Shown here: piece by piece, positions 52,346-61,734 of the stretch | Position numbering within the stretch: the stretch's first letter is position 1 | How the letters are laid out: each line of letters starts with the position of its first letter | Assembly (NCBI RefSeq): GCF_036965045.1 | Contig: NZ_JBALOV010000023.1 | Location: forward strand, 79,455-143,454 | Direction: 5' to 3' | DNA length: 64,000 nt | Origin: Ferdinandcohnia sp036965045 | GTDB lineage: Bacteria > Bacillota > Bacilli > Bacillales > Bacillaceae_L | Translations under genes and position numbers: made by a program | Notes under the pieces: model-generated | Told to the model about the DNA's origin: nothing | Databases searched by the model: none | Seen by the model: only the letters and a program-made list of their open reading frames with translations

Positions 52346-52390
52346 TCTGCATATTACACAACTTTGCCTCATATATTTTTAGTGCGGTAG

Positions 52391-52560
52391 GTGAGACAAG
52401 GTGTACGTGTATGGTGAACAGTGTGATTTCTTACTTAGTTTACAAGCAGTCATTTGTAAACTGGAACGGGGTTATGAAAAATCGCAGAAAAATGTTGGGG
52501 GTCCTAATACGCACGGGAACGATTCCTTATCTGTTCATCTAGAATTACACTTTGTCTCAA
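52391..52560. ncRNA. candidate structured RNA or small inverted-repeat element between acpS and ydcC
   Basis: TGAGACAAGGTGTA (52392-52405) pairs over 14 positions with TACACTTTGTCTCA (52546-52559), one being G.U. Inside, TGAACAG (52415-52421) pairs with CTGTTCA (52531-52537), and AGTTTACAA (52437-52445) with TTGTAAACT (52454-52462) as a hairpin. The nested arms enclose a ~170-base domain with a G-rich single-stranded part (GGGGTTATG, GTTGGGGGTCC). It could be a regulatory leader of ydcC, an independent RNA, or a MITE with 14-bp terminal inverted repeats; no target duplication is visible. Confidence 0.5.
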
Positions 52561-52597
52561 CCAATAGTCGATAAGAGGCAAAGGGGTTGAAGAAGAA

Positions 52598-53614
52598 ATG
52601 AAGAAGAAGGTATTTTTGTTGTTATTAGGGCTACTCATTGCCCTTGTACTCGCGGCATGTGGGGAAAAATCACAGGAAGATGTAGTTAGTGCACTGGATG
52701 ACAAGGTGCAAAAAATGACTGGCTATAAAGCAGATGCAAAAATGACGCTTCAAACTGGCAATGATCCGCAGGTGTACGAGGTGGAAATCTGGCATAAGGA
52801 TCCAACTTTCTATCGCGTAAACCTTAAAAATGCAGAAAAAGATCAAAGTCAAATGATTTTACGAAATGAAGAAGGTGTATTTGTTTTAACACCTGCACTT
52901 AATAAGAGCTTCCGCTTTCAAAGTGATTGGCCAGAAAACAGCAGCCAAGCTTATTTATTTGAATCTTTGGTGCATGACGTGAAAGAAGATCCTGAAGCGA
53001 AATTCACCGCTACAAAGAATCAATATGTATTTGAAACAAAAACAAACTATAAAAATAATAACATGCTGCCAAAGCAAGAAATTACTTTTAGTAAAAAGGA
53101 CTTAGCGCCTGTATCTGTAAAGGTGATGGATCCGGATCGCAAAGTACTATTGCTTGTGGAGTTCACAAAAGTAGAATTTGACGCAAGCTTTGATAAATCA
53201 GCATTTGATGTAGACAAGAATATGTCTTCTGCAACGTTAGATGAAATTCCGGTTATGGGAGAAGTTGATAAGCAGCCACTTGAAGTCCTTTACCCTTCAG
53301 AGGATGCACTTGCTGGTGTTGAACTAAAAGAAGAAAAGAAAATTGAAACTGAAAATGGCACACGTGTGATTATGACATTTGGTGGCGAGAAAACCTTCAC
53401 AATGATTCAAGAAAGAGCCCGAGTTGCAGAGGTTGCTACTACAATTTCGCTAAGTGGGGAACCTGTTGATCTTGGATTCACAGTTGGTACGCTTACTGAT
53501 AAAGCTATTTCATGGACATACAATGGAGCAGAATTCATGATTGCTTCTGATGAATTAACTCAAGAGGAGTTAATTTCCGTGGCCCGTACAGTACAAAGTA
53601 AATCAGTTAAATAA
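52598..53614 (+). CDS. ydcC: LolA-like outer-membrane-lipoprotein-carrier fold lipoprotein (YdcC)
   Basis: 338 residues. Signal peptide with lipobox VLAAC (Cys about 21). The body matches LolA/DUF4367-type YdcC: ALDDKVQKMTGYKADAKMTL, DLAPVSVKVMDPDRKVLLLVEFTK and a C-terminal DUF4367-like part ending ISVARTVQS. In bacilli the gene is sporulation-associated; the molecular role is unknown. GGGGTTGAAGAAGAA precedes the ATG. Confidence 0.9.
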   Translation: MKKKVFLLLLGLLIALVLAACGEKSQEDVVSALDDKVQKMTGYKADAKMTLQTGNDPQVYEVEIWHKDPTFYRVNLKNAEKDQSQMILRNEEGVFVLTPALNKSFRFQSDWPENSSQAYLFESLVHDVKEDPEAKFTATKNQYVFETKTNYKNNNMLPKQEITFSKKDLAPVSVKVMDPDRKVLLLVEFTKVEFDASFDKSAFDVDKNMSSATLDEIPVMGEVDKQPLEVLYPSEDALAGVELKEEKKIETENGTRVIMTFGGEKTFTMIQERARVAEVATTISLSGEPVDLGFTVGTLTDKAISWTYNGAEFMIASDELTQEELISVARTVQSKSVK

Positions 53615-53624
53615 AGTTTTGAAC

Positions 53625-53655
53625 ACAGGTCCGAATATCGGGCCTGTTTTTTTTC
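53625..53655 (+). terminator. ydcC terminator
   Basis: ACAGGTCCG/CGGGCCTGT stem followed by eight T. Confidence 0.93.
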
Positions 53656-53898
53656 TTTTTTTAAATCTCGACAGATTCCTTAGTTGATTATTTCATAAAC
53701 CGAAGTATATTGTCGGATGAGGTTGAGAGAACGTAGAATTTAACGAACGAAAAATGTTCTACATATTGAATTTCTACAATTTTTTTCCGATGAGTCTGTT
53801 ACATTGTTTAAGCGGGATTGTCTAATTGAAGGGGGCTGTGATTGCACAAATAAGTGATGGAAATGTTTGGAATGAAATAACAAGTTTATAGGAGGGGT

Positions 53899-56286
53899 AT
53901 GAAATTGAAGAGACGAAAGATTTTTTCCACTGCACTTGCACTATCATTAAGCGTTGGACTATTAGCTGGTCCAACAATCGCACCAAAAGCTGACGCATCA
54001 GATGTATCCTCAAAACTAGCTTCATACGGTTCCCCAATTGATTTGGGAATCGCAAACGACGAAAAACTCATTGAAATGCTTAAGAAAAACGGAAAAATAC
54101 CAAAAGACGCTTCACCGTCAGAAGCAGAGAAGGGGTTGAAAACCTATCTACAAGCAAAAGCTGCGAACTCTGGTAAAACAAAGGACAAGCTGCCAAAAGG
54201 GCTTGATGCAAATCTTAAATCTGCTAATAAAGCAAATGACAATGGCTTAAAAAATGGGAACGGAAATAAGCTAGGACAAGCAAAGAAAAACAAAGTAGGT
54301 CCTGTTGAAGAAGAAAATTATAGTGGTGAGGTTCGCCACGATAAGGTATTGGTACTTGCCATTGAATTCCCTGATTATAAAAAAAGCTCCATTACAAAAG
54401 AAGAAACCGACATGTGGTATGAAGATTATACCCATGAACACTTCCAAAACATGATTTTCGGTGAAAATGGGTATACAGGGCCAAATGGAGAAACCTTAGT
54501 TTCCATGAAGCAGTACTATGAACAACAATCAGGTGGAAGTTACACAGTGGATGGAACGGTAGCGGGTTGGTATACGGCAGACCATCCGGCTGCATATTAT
54601 GGTGGAAATTATCCTGATGAAAATGGATCAGATGCACGTCCGCGTACATTAGTCTATGAAGCATTAAAAAAAGCTGGGGCAGATCCAAATGTTGATTTAA
54701 GTGAATATGATGTGTGGGACCGTGATGATTATGATGGAGACGGTGTCTATAATGAGCCGGACGGAATTATTGATCATCTAATGGTAATCCATGCAGGTGT
54801 CGGCGAAGAAGCAGGGGGTGGTTCTCTTGGGGGAGATGCAATTTGGTCACACCGTTGGAACCTTGGTGGATTAATTGCGGTGCCTGGTGGGACATCCAAT
54901 AGTGACCGTTTTGGTGGGCTTTTAGGTGCCTATGATTACACAATTGAACCTGAAGATGGGGCTGCTGGAGTTTTTGCCCATGAATTTGGGCATGATTTAG
55001 GTCTTCCAGATGAATATGACACGATTTATAGTGGAGCTGGAGAAGCGATTGAATTCTGGTCGCTAATGTCAGCGGGCAGTTGGGCAGGAAAGATTCCTGG
55101 TACAGAACCGCCTGGAATGAGTCCATACGCAAAACAAATGCTACAAAACCTTCATGGCGGGAACTGGTTAAGTGGAACAACATTACATGCAAATGATATT
55201 ACAAAACAGGGTACTGAAGTACGGATTGACGAAGCTGTAACGAAGGGCGCAAACAATGATGCGGTGCGTATTGATTTGCCTGACAAAGAAAATGTATTAA
55301 ATACTCCAGCTGAGGGTGCCTTTGAGTATTACGGTGGTAAAGGTGACGAGGTTGACCATAAAATGGTCACTACTATCGATTTAACAGGAAAAACGAGTGC
55401 AACACTTGATTTCGATGCTTGGTATAACATTGAAAAGGATTGGGATTATGCGATGGTTCAAGTCTCAACGGATGGCGGAAATACCTGGACATCTCTTTCC
55501 AGCGAAAGAACGTCGACAACCCTAGACCCTGACGGCTACCCGGCAATAAAAGAAAACCTGCCAGGTTACACTGGTTCAAGTAATGGGTGGGTAAATGAAA
55601 CACTTAATTTAGATGCATATGTTGGTCAAGAAATAAAATTACAATTCCGCTCAATGACAGACTGGGCAACAAATCTTGATGGATTTTTTGCGGATAATAT
55701 AAAAGTCACTGCAGATGGAAAAGAAGTGTTCTCTGATGGTGCAGAGGCTGACCCTCAATTTACATTAGATGGATTCGAAAAACATGATGGCAAATACCTT
55801 TCTAAACATTACTATTTATTAGAATGGAGATCCCATAATGGTGTAGATGAAGGCTTGAAGAACATCCGTCGTGGAGCAAGCTTAATGGCTTTTGACCCAG
55901 GCTTAGTTGTATGGTACGTCGATGAAAGCTATGACAACAATTGGACAGGCATGCACCCTGGCGATGGCTTTTTAGGAGTTGTGGATGCTGACCAGCACAC
56001 AAATTACTGGAGTGATAAAGCTGTTGGTTCTTCACGCTATCAGCTGCACGATGCTGCTTTTAGCTTAGAAAAATCAGAGAAAATGCTATTAGATTATAAA
56101 GATTTATTAGGTGTAACAATGAAGGACAACTTCACACAACGCACACCATTATTTGATGACAGTGCAGACTACAGCAACCCAGGTTTAGTCGATGCAGGAC
56201 GAAATATTCCTGAATACGGCCTTAAATTCCGTGTCGTTGGCCAAAGCGATGATGGCACAGTTGGTAAGGTGTTAATTTTTAAATAG
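53899..56286 (+). CDS. inhA: immune inhibitor A, secreted M6 metalloprotease
   Basis: 795 residues, the normal InhA length. Signal peptide (about 1-32), propeptide rich in Lys/Asn, M6 catalytic domain with zinc motif HEFGHDLGLPDEYD (about 358-371), then a MAM-like beta domain and the C-terminal VEG-type domain. InhA-type proteases are secreted and degrade host antimicrobial and matrix proteins in the B. cereus group; similar proteases occur in non-pathogens. The gene sits between ydcC and alr, which are adjacent in B. subtilis, so it is an insertion relative to that order. GGAGGGG abuts the ATG at 53899; a TTG at 53905 is better spaced. Confidence 0.93.
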   Translation: MKLKRRKIFSTALALSLSVGLLAGPTIAPKADASDVSSKLASYGSPIDLGIANDEKLIEMLKKNGKIPKDASPSEAEKGLKTYLQAKAANSGKTKDKLPKGLDANLKSANKANDNGLKNGNGNKLGQAKKNKVGPVEEENYSGEVRHDKVLVLAIEFPDYKKSSITKEETDMWYEDYTHEHFQNMIFGENGYTGPNGETLVSMKQYYEQQSGGSYTVDGTVAGWYTADHPAAYYGGNYPDENGSDARPRTLVYEALKKAGADPNVDLSEYDVWDRDDYDGDGVYNEPDGIIDHLMVIHAGVGEEAGGGSLGGDAIWSHRWNLGGLIAVPGGTSNSDRFGGLLGAYDYTIEPEDGAAGVFAHEFGHDLGLPDEYDTIYSGAGEAIEFWSLMSAGSWAGKIPGTEPPGMSPYAKQMLQNLHGGNWLSGTTLHANDITKQGTEVRIDEAVTKGANNDAVRIDLPDKENVLNTPAEGAFEYYGGKGDEVDHKMVTTIDLTGKTSATLDFDAWYNIEKDWDYAMVQVSTDGGNTWTSLSSERTSTTLDPDGYPAIKENLPGYTGSSNGWVNETLNLDAYVGQEIKLQFRSMTDWATNLDGFFADNIKVTADGKEVFSDGAEADPQFTLDGFEKHDGKYLSKHYYLLEWRSHNGVDEGLKNIRRGASLMAFDPGLVVWYVDESYDNNWTGMHPGDGFLGVVDADQHTNYWSDKAVGSSRYQLHDAAFSLEKSEKMLLDYKDLLGVTMKDNFTQRTPLFDDSADYSNPGLVDAGRNIPEYGLKFRVVGQSDDGTVGKVLIFK

Positions 56287-56297
56287 CGTAAATAGGT

Positions 56298-56329
56298 AAG
56301 ACCTCTTTGACCGCCCAAAGGGGTCTTTG
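56298..56329 (+). terminator. inhA terminator
   Basis: AAGACCTCTTTG/CAAAGGGGTCTT stem with G.T pairing allowed; weak T run. Confidence 0.75.
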
Positions 56330-56473
56330 CCATGCAATTGAGATTTCCTCACATATTTAAATTTTTCCATCATATGTTAAGATGGGTATGAAAAAACATC
56401 CATTGACAAGGACACAACTAAGTTTAATAATCGAATTCATATGATAGTCAATAATCTAAGAAGGTGTTTACTC

Positions 56474-57637
56474 ATGGATTCTACCCATTTTTATCGCGAT
56501 ACGTGGGTTGAAGTTGATTTAGATTGTATTTTTGAAAATGTAAAAAACATGAAAAGCTTTTTACCAGAACAAGTGGACATTATGGCAGTCGTTAAGGCAA
56601 ATGCGTATGGTCACGGAGATGTTGAGGTAGCAAAAACAGCTCTTGAAGCAGGTGCATCCCATCTCGCGGTAGCGTTTATCGATGAAGGAATTTCCTTACG
56701 TCATGCAGGAATCAATGACCCGATCCTTGTTCTCGGAGCATCACGTCCAACTGACGCTGAAATTGCTGCACAACAGAATATTTCACTCACCATCGCTAGT
56801 CAAGAATGGCTGGATAGTGTAATCGAAAACTATCACGGCAATACTCCGCTAAACTTGCACTTAAAGCTTGACACTGGGATGGGCCGTCTTGGAGTAAGAG
56901 AAAAAAATGAAATCGAAACAATCTTAGCGACAATCGAGCAACATCCTCACGTTCAACTTGAAGGAGTTTTTACTCATTTTGCAACTGCAGACGAAATAGA
57001 TACCTCCTATTTTGACCAGCAGTATGAGAAATTCGTGCAAATGCTTGAGTGGATTCCGAACAAACCAAAAATGATCCATTGTGGCAATAGTGCAACAGGC
57101 TACCGTTTTCCAGAGAAGGTATTTAATTCAGTAAGACTTGGCATAGGAATGTATGGAATGACCCCATCATTAGAAATAAAAGATCAGCTTCCATATGAAC
57201 TAAAACAAGCGATTTCTTTCAACAGTAAGCTTGTCCATGTAAAACAAATTGCAAAGGGCGAAAAAGTGAGCTACGGCGCAACCTTTACAGCAGATGAAGA
57301 TATATGGGTTGGAACTGTTCCGGTAGGATATGCAGATGGATGGATTAGGAAGTTGCAGAATACTTATGTCTTAGTTAACGGTGAACGGTGTCAAATCATT
57401 GGTCGCGTCTGTATGGACCAATTTATGGTCCGTCTTCCAAAGAAACTTCCAGTCGGCACAAAAGTTACCTTGATTGGTCGACAAAACGATCAATTCATTA
57501 GTGTTGACGATGTTGCAAAGGTCCTTGAAACAATCAATTATGAGGTTACTTGCTCAATAAGTTTTCGCGTTCCGCGTATTTTTTTAAGAAATAAGAGAAT
57601 AATTGAAGTGAGAAATCCGTTATTAAGACATTACTAG
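56474..57637 (+). CDS. alr: alanine racemase
   Basis: 387 residues. PLP lysine in MAVVKANAYGHG (about 38), FIDEGISLRHAGI, LHLKLDTGMGRLG, HCGNSATGYRFP, the catalytic Tyr region KVSYGATFTA and GRVCMDQFMV. Makes D-alanine for the wall. AAGAAGGTG before ATG 56474. Followed by ndoAI-ndoA as in B. subtilis. Confidence 0.95.
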   Translation: MDSTHFYRDTWVEVDLDCIFENVKNMKSFLPEQVDIMAVVKANAYGHGDVEVAKTALEAGASHLAVAFIDEGISLRHAGINDPILVLGASRPTDAEIAAQQNISLTIASQEWLDSVIENYHGNTPLNLHLKLDTGMGRLGVREKNEIETILATIEQHPHVQLEGVFTHFATADEIDTSYFDQQYEKFVQMLEWIPNKPKMIHCGNSATGYRFPEKVFNSVRLGIGMYGMTPSLEIKDQLPYELKQAISFNSKLVHVKQIAKGEKVSYGATFTADEDIWVGTVPVGYADGWIRKLQNTYVLVNGERCQIIGRVCMDQFMVRLPKKLPVGTKVTLIGRQNDQFISVDDVAKVLETINYEVTCSISFRVPRIFLRNKRIIEVRNPLLRHY

Positions 57638-57861
57638 TAGAAAAATTAGTACATTGGTTGTACAAATGAGGGTACATTCTTTTTTTATGCGCGGATTAGA
57701 ATGTAGATTTTGGAAGGCTTGTAAAAGATGTGCATAAAAACCAATTCTAAATGTCGATACTAAGATAAACATTTATGGATTAAGCTTTGCATCCAATCAT
57801 AATAATGGTATTATTAAGATTGGAGTAGAATATGGTGGCAAGTTGGTGGAGGTGTATGTTT

Positions 57862-58143
57862 GTGTCTGAATCCAGCGCAACAACAGAAATTCTAGTACGA
57901 TTACCACAAAACTTAATTAGTGAGTTGGATGGCCTAGTGAAACAAGAAAACGGTAACCGTAATGAACTGATTTATCAGGCTACAAAAATGTATCTACGTG
58001 AGAGAAAGAAGCGCCAGATCACGGAATCAATGAGACGCGGTTATATGGAAATGGCGAAAATTAACCTTACTATTGCATCGGAGGCTTTTTTGGCTGAATC
58101 TGAGGCTGACCACACCGTAGAACGCTTAGTTAGCGGGGGGTAA
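57862..58143 (+). CDS. ndoAI: antitoxin EndoAI (ribbon-helix-helix, MazE-type)
   Basis: 93 residues, same length as B. subtilis NdoAI. RHH strand TEILVRLPQNLISELDG at the N-terminus and the conserved C-terminal toxin-binding tail RRGYMEMAKINLTIASEAFLAESEADHTVERLVSGG. GTG 57862 behind GGAGGTG gives the expected MSES N-terminus. Binds and inhibits the toxin encoded 4 bases downstream. Confidence 0.94.
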   Translation: MSESSATTEILVRLPQNLISELDGLVKQENGNRNELIYQATKMYLRERKKRQITESMRRGYMEMAKINLTIASEAFLAESEADHTVERLVSGG

Positions 58144-58147
58144 TCAT

Positions 58148-58498
58148 TTGATTGTAAAACGTGGCGACGTTTATTTTGCAGACCTCTCCCCAGTTGTTGG
58201 CTCAGAGCAAGGAGGCGTTCGTCCTGTTCTTGTCATCCAAAACGATATCGGGAATCGGTTTAGTCCCACAGTCATTGTCGCAGCTATAACTGCGCAAATT
58301 CAAAAAGCAAAGCTTCCAACACATGTTGAAATAGATGCTGAGCGATATGGATTTGAGCGTGATTCAGTTATCCTGTTAGAACAAATTCGTACAATCGATA
58401 AGCAGCGCCTAACCGATAAGATTACGCATCTCGATGAAGAGATGATGGACAGAGTGGATGATGCCTTACAGATTAGTTTAGGACTCATCGATTTTTAA
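58148..58498 (+). CDS. ndoA: endoribonuclease EndoA toxin (MazF/PemK type)
   Basis: 116 residues, the same length as B. subtilis EndoA. IVKRGDVYFADLSPVVGSEQGGVRPVLVIQND, SPTVIVAAITAQIQKAKLPTHVEI and DSVILLEQIRTIDKQRL carry the active-site Arg and Thr region. Cleaves mRNA at UACAU-type sites in B. subtilis. TTG start behind GGGGGGT. Confidence 0.95.
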   Translation: MIVKRGDVYFADLSPVVGSEQGGVRPVLVIQNDIGNRFSPTVIVAAITAQIQKAKLPTHVEIDAERYGFERDSVILLEQIRTIDKQRLTDKITHLDEEMMDRVDDALQISLGLIDF

Positions 58499-58526
58499 TT
58501 TATTATTTATATGCGATCGTCTATGA

Positions 58527-58556
58527 GAAGTTACCCGATGGTAGCTTCTTTTATTT
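58527..58556 (+). terminator. ndoA terminator
   Basis: GAAGTTACC/GGTAGCTTC stem, then TTTTATTTTG. It separates the toxin-antitoxin unit from sigB. Confidence 0.8.
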
Positions 58557-58714
58557 TGTGTGGATTCCAGCACATGTTATATTACAAAAACATTTTACTT
58601 ATGTAACAAATCCTAAAATGTGAAGGAAATCACATCTTTTCTAAAGAAATACATAATAAGGGAATATCCCGAGCAACCTTTCATGATAAAAAATAAAAGG
58701 AGAGCGGTGGAAAA

Positions 58715-59470
58715 ATGAGAAAGCAATCTACGTATCCGAAAAACAAGGAAGTAGAAAAGCTGGTACAGAACTTCCAAAAAACTGGCTCAAAACAATCAGA
58801 AAGGGACATCATTGAAAAGTATGATAAAGCGATTCGTTCAATCGCTTGGAAATATTCAAAGGGAAAAGCGTTCCATGAGGATATTGTCCAAGTAGGAAGA
58901 ATTGGACTTTTAAGTGCGATAAGAAGATTTGACATCTCCATTGGCAAAAGCTTTCACTCATACGCGATTCCAACAATCATTGGTGAAATTAAACATTTTT
59001 TACGAGACAAAACCTGGAGCGTCCATGTGCCAAGAAGCGCAAAGGAGCTCGGAATAAAGATCATAAAGGCTGAGGAAGAACTTACAACCATTTTACAAAG
59101 AAAGCCAGACGTGCATGAAATTGCAAATCATCTGCAGGTTGATGCTAAGGAAGTTCTAGAAGCGATTGAGTTAGGCCAAGCCTATCAAACGCAGTCGATT
59201 GACACTCCAATCAATTCGGATTCGGAAGGAAAAACCATCATAGAAACAGTTGGTAGACAGGACAAAGCGTATGAAAAAACATTAAAAAAATTAGATGTAA
59301 AGAAGGCTCTTCATGTTCTGTCCACACGCGAAAAAAGAATTCTTTACTACACTTATATAAAAGAAAAAAGTCAAAAAGAAACAGGGAAAATCGTCGGTGT
59401 ATCACAGATGCATGTGTCCCGCATCCAGCGGATTGCGATTAAAAAGCTTCGACAAGCCGTACTTGGATGA
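58715..59470 (+). CDS. sigB: RNA polymerase sigma factor, SigB type, without adjacent rsb genes
   Basis: 251 residues. SigB/F/G subfamily: region 2 with YSKGKAFHEDIVQVGRIGLLSAIRRFD and FHSYAIPTIIGEIKHFLRDKTWSVHVPR, region 3, and region 4 with LSTREKRILYYTYIKEKSQKETGKIVGVSQMHVSRIQRIAIKKLRQA. Sequence and position (after ndoA, before tex) match B. subtilis SigB. There, rsbR-S-T-U-V-W precede and rsbX follows; here neither the anti-sigma factor gene rsbW nor any other rsb gene is present between 58498 and 59520. No clear SigB-type promoter (GTTTAA/GGGTAT) was seen upstream. How activity is held in check is unknown. Confidence 0.9.
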   Translation: MRKQSTYPKNKEVEKLVQNFQKTGSKQSERDIIEKYDKAIRSIAWKYSKGKAFHEDIVQVGRIGLLSAIRRFDISIGKSFHSYAIPTIIGEIKHFLRDKTWSVHVPRSAKELGIKIIKAEEELTTILQRKPDVHEIANHLQVDAKEVLEAIELGQAYQTQSIDTPINSDSEGKTIIETVGRQDKAYEKTLKKLDVKKALHVLSTREKRILYYTYIKEKSQKETGKIVGVSQMHVSRIQRIAIKKLRQAVLG

Positions 59471-59519
59471 TTCAATTTTGGTAAAATAGAGGTAGAAGTG
59501 AAAGTAGGAGGAAGTAGTT

Positions 59520-61697
59520 TTGACACAGACATTGCAAACAAATGACATGATGGTGAAAACCATCGCTAAAGAAATTGGAATTACAACAAAGCAAGTGCAT
59601 AGTGTGATTAATCTTTTAGATGAAGGGAATACCGTACCTTTTATCGCGCGTTACCGGAAAGAACTAACGGGGTCTTTGGACGAAGTGCAAATTAAAGATG
59701 TCCAAGAAAAGTGGGCCTATCTGCAAAATCTTGAATCACGTAAAGAAGAAGTGATTCGCCTCATTGCTGAACAAGGGAAACTAACAGATGAGATTCAAGC
59801 GGAAATTATGAAATCGACAAAACTTCAGCAAGTCGAGGACTTATATAGACCATACAAACAGAAGCGCCGTACAAAAGCGACTGTGGCGAAGGAAAAAGGA
59901 CTTGAACCATTAGCGGAATGGTTATATGCTTTCCCGATGAATGTGGATGTTGAACAGTATGCATCCCAATTCGTTTCAGAGGAAAAAGAGGTTCTGAGTG
60001 CTGAAGATGCTATTGGTGGAGCGAAAGATATTATTGCTGAATGGATTTCAGATGACGCAGGTTTTCGTCAATGGATTCGCAATGAAACCTTCAAGCTAGG
60101 AACGATTGAAACAGCTGTAAAGGATGTAGAGAAAGACGAAAAAAATGTCTACGAAATGTACTACGAATATAAAGAACCTATTCAAAGGATCGTTCCACAC
60201 CGTGTTCTTGCGATGAACCGTGGGGAAAAAGAGGAGATCTTACGAGTAACTATCGAACCGCCTCTCGATCGAATTTTAACTTTTTTAAATCGAAAAATCG
60301 TAAAAAAAGAAAATTCTCCGGTAACTCCTTATATCGTAGAAACAATTGAGGATGCCTATAAGCGTCTCATTCAGCCTTCAATTGAAAGGGAAATCCGAAA
60401 AGAACTTACTGAGAAAGCGGAAGATAGAGCTATCCATATTTTTTCGGAAAACCTTCGGAATCTCCTTTTGCAACCACCACTTAAAGGGAAGATGGTTCTA
60501 GGCGTGGACCCAGCCTACCGAACTGGATGTAAGCTTGCGGTAGTAGACGAAACTGGAAAGGTTCTAGATATAGGTGTAATCTATCCACACCCACCAGTGA
60601 ATAAAAAGGAAGAAGCAGCTAAGAAAATTAAATCCATTTTACATGAATTTAAGGTTGAAATGGTGGCGATAGGAAATGGAACAGCTTCAAGAGAAACCGA
60701 ACAATTTGTAGCGGATATTTTAAAAGAAGTGAATCAAGAAATCTTCTATATCATCGTCAATGAAGCGGGAGCAAGTGTATACTCTGCATCCGATATTGCT
60801 CGTGAAGAATTTCCGGATTTACATGTCGAAGAAAGAAGCGCTGTGTCGATTGCAAGAAGACTCCAGGACCCGTTAGCTGAACTTGTGAAAATCGATCCGA
60901 AGTCAGTAGGTGTTGGTCAATACCAACATGATGTATCTCAGAAAAAGCTAAATGATCAACTGACATTTGTCGTTGAAACTGTTGTTAACAAGGTTGGTGT
61001 AAATGTGAATACCGCATCCCCATCCTTACTGCAATATGTAGCAGGCCTATCAAAAACAGTTGCCAATAACATCGTTAAAAAACGTGAGGAACAAGGCAAA
61101 TTCAAGGGTAGAAATGAATTAAAGGATATTCCGCGTCTTGGAGCAAAAACCTATGAGCAATGTATCGGATTCCTGCGTATTGTTGATGGTAACGAGCCGT
61201 TAGACCGCACTGGAATTCACCCAGAAAACTATAAAGAGGTTAAAAAGTTACTTGCCAAATTCGGTTTAACAAGCAATGACTTAGGAACGGAAAAACTAAA
61301 AGAAGCCATCTCGTCCATCGTTCCAGAGGAAATAGCTGCTGAATTGGGTATTGGTGAAATCACCATTCACGATATTACAGAAGCATTAGTCAGCCCAGAA
61401 CGTGACCCTCGTGACGAACTGTCAAAACCATTACTAAAAAAAGACATCCTTAAGCTTGAAGATCTTGCAAAAGGAATGGAACTTGAAGGAACTGTCCGAA
61501 ATGTTGTAGATTTTGGGGCATTTGTTGATATCGGAGTAAAGCAGGATGGCCTTGTGCATATTTCGAAACTAAGTAAAAACTTTGTCAAACATCCACTTGA
61601 TGTTGTTTCAGTTGGTGATGTCGTAACCGTCTGGATCGATGATGTCGATGTGAAAAAAGGCCGAGTCGCACTAACTATGCTGCCGCCACAAAGTTAA
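59520..61697 (+). CDS. tex: Tex family RNA-binding protein (YdcI-like)
   Basis: 725 residues, the usual Tex length. N-terminal helical Tex domain (TVPFIARYRKELTGSLDEVQ), YqgF/RNase H-like domain (LGVDPAYRTGCKLAVVD), helix-hairpin-helix region (VGVNVNTASPSLLQYVAGLSKTVANNIV, NELKDIPRLGAKTYEQCIGFLRI) and a C-terminal S1 domain (GTVRNVVDFGAFVDIGVKQDGLVHIS). Bacterial relative of Spt6, implicated in transcription and toxin expression. TTG start behind AGGAGGAAGTAGTT. Confidence 0.94.
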   Translation: MTQTLQTNDMMVKTIAKEIGITTKQVHSVINLLDEGNTVPFIARYRKELTGSLDEVQIKDVQEKWAYLQNLESRKEEVIRLIAEQGKLTDEIQAEIMKSTKLQQVEDLYRPYKQKRRTKATVAKEKGLEPLAEWLYAFPMNVDVEQYASQFVSEEKEVLSAEDAIGGAKDIIAEWISDDAGFRQWIRNETFKLGTIETAVKDVEKDEKNVYEMYYEYKEPIQRIVPHRVLAMNRGEKEEILRVTIEPPLDRILTFLNRKIVKKENSPVTPYIVETIEDAYKRLIQPSIEREIRKELTEKAEDRAIHIFSENLRNLLLQPPLKGKMVLGVDPAYRTGCKLAVVDETGKVLDIGVIYPHPPVNKKEEAAKKIKSILHEFKVEMVAIGNGTASRETEQFVADILKEVNQEIFYIIVNEAGASVYSASDIAREEFPDLHVEERSAVSIARRLQDPLAELVKIDPKSVGVGQYQHDVSQKKLNDQLTFVVETVVNKVGVNVNTASPSLLQYVAGLSKTVANNIVKKREEQGKFKGRNELKDIPRLGAKTYEQCIGFLRIVDGNEPLDRTGIHPENYKEVKKLLAKFGLTSNDLGTEKLKEAISSIVPEEIAAELGIGEITIHDITEALVSPERDPRDELSKPLLKKDILKLEDLAKGMELEGTVRNVVDFGAFVDIGVKQDGLVHISKLSKNFVKHPLDVVSVGDVVTVWIDDVDVKKGRVALTMLPPQS

Positions 61698-61702
61698 AAC
61701 AC

Positions 61703-61734
61703 AAAACACTGCTTTTACGAGCAGTGTTTTTTTC
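61703..61734. terminator. tex terminator, overlapping cmpA 3' end
   Basis: AAACACTGCT/AGCAGTGTTT stem with seven T on the plus strand. The minus-strand gene cmpA ends inside it, so it may serve both. Confidence 0.9.

Noticed and set aside
53656..53898. PlcR or NprR box before inhA
   Set aside because: No match to TATGNAN4TNCATA or other known boxes was visible.
54392..56035. Minus-strand ORFs inside inhA
   Set aside because: His/Leu-rich antisense shadows of the protease gene without start signals.
58560..58714. SigB-dependent promoter for sigB
   Set aside because: GGGAAT occurs near 58663 but no GTTTAA-like -35 at the right distance; not reported as a site.
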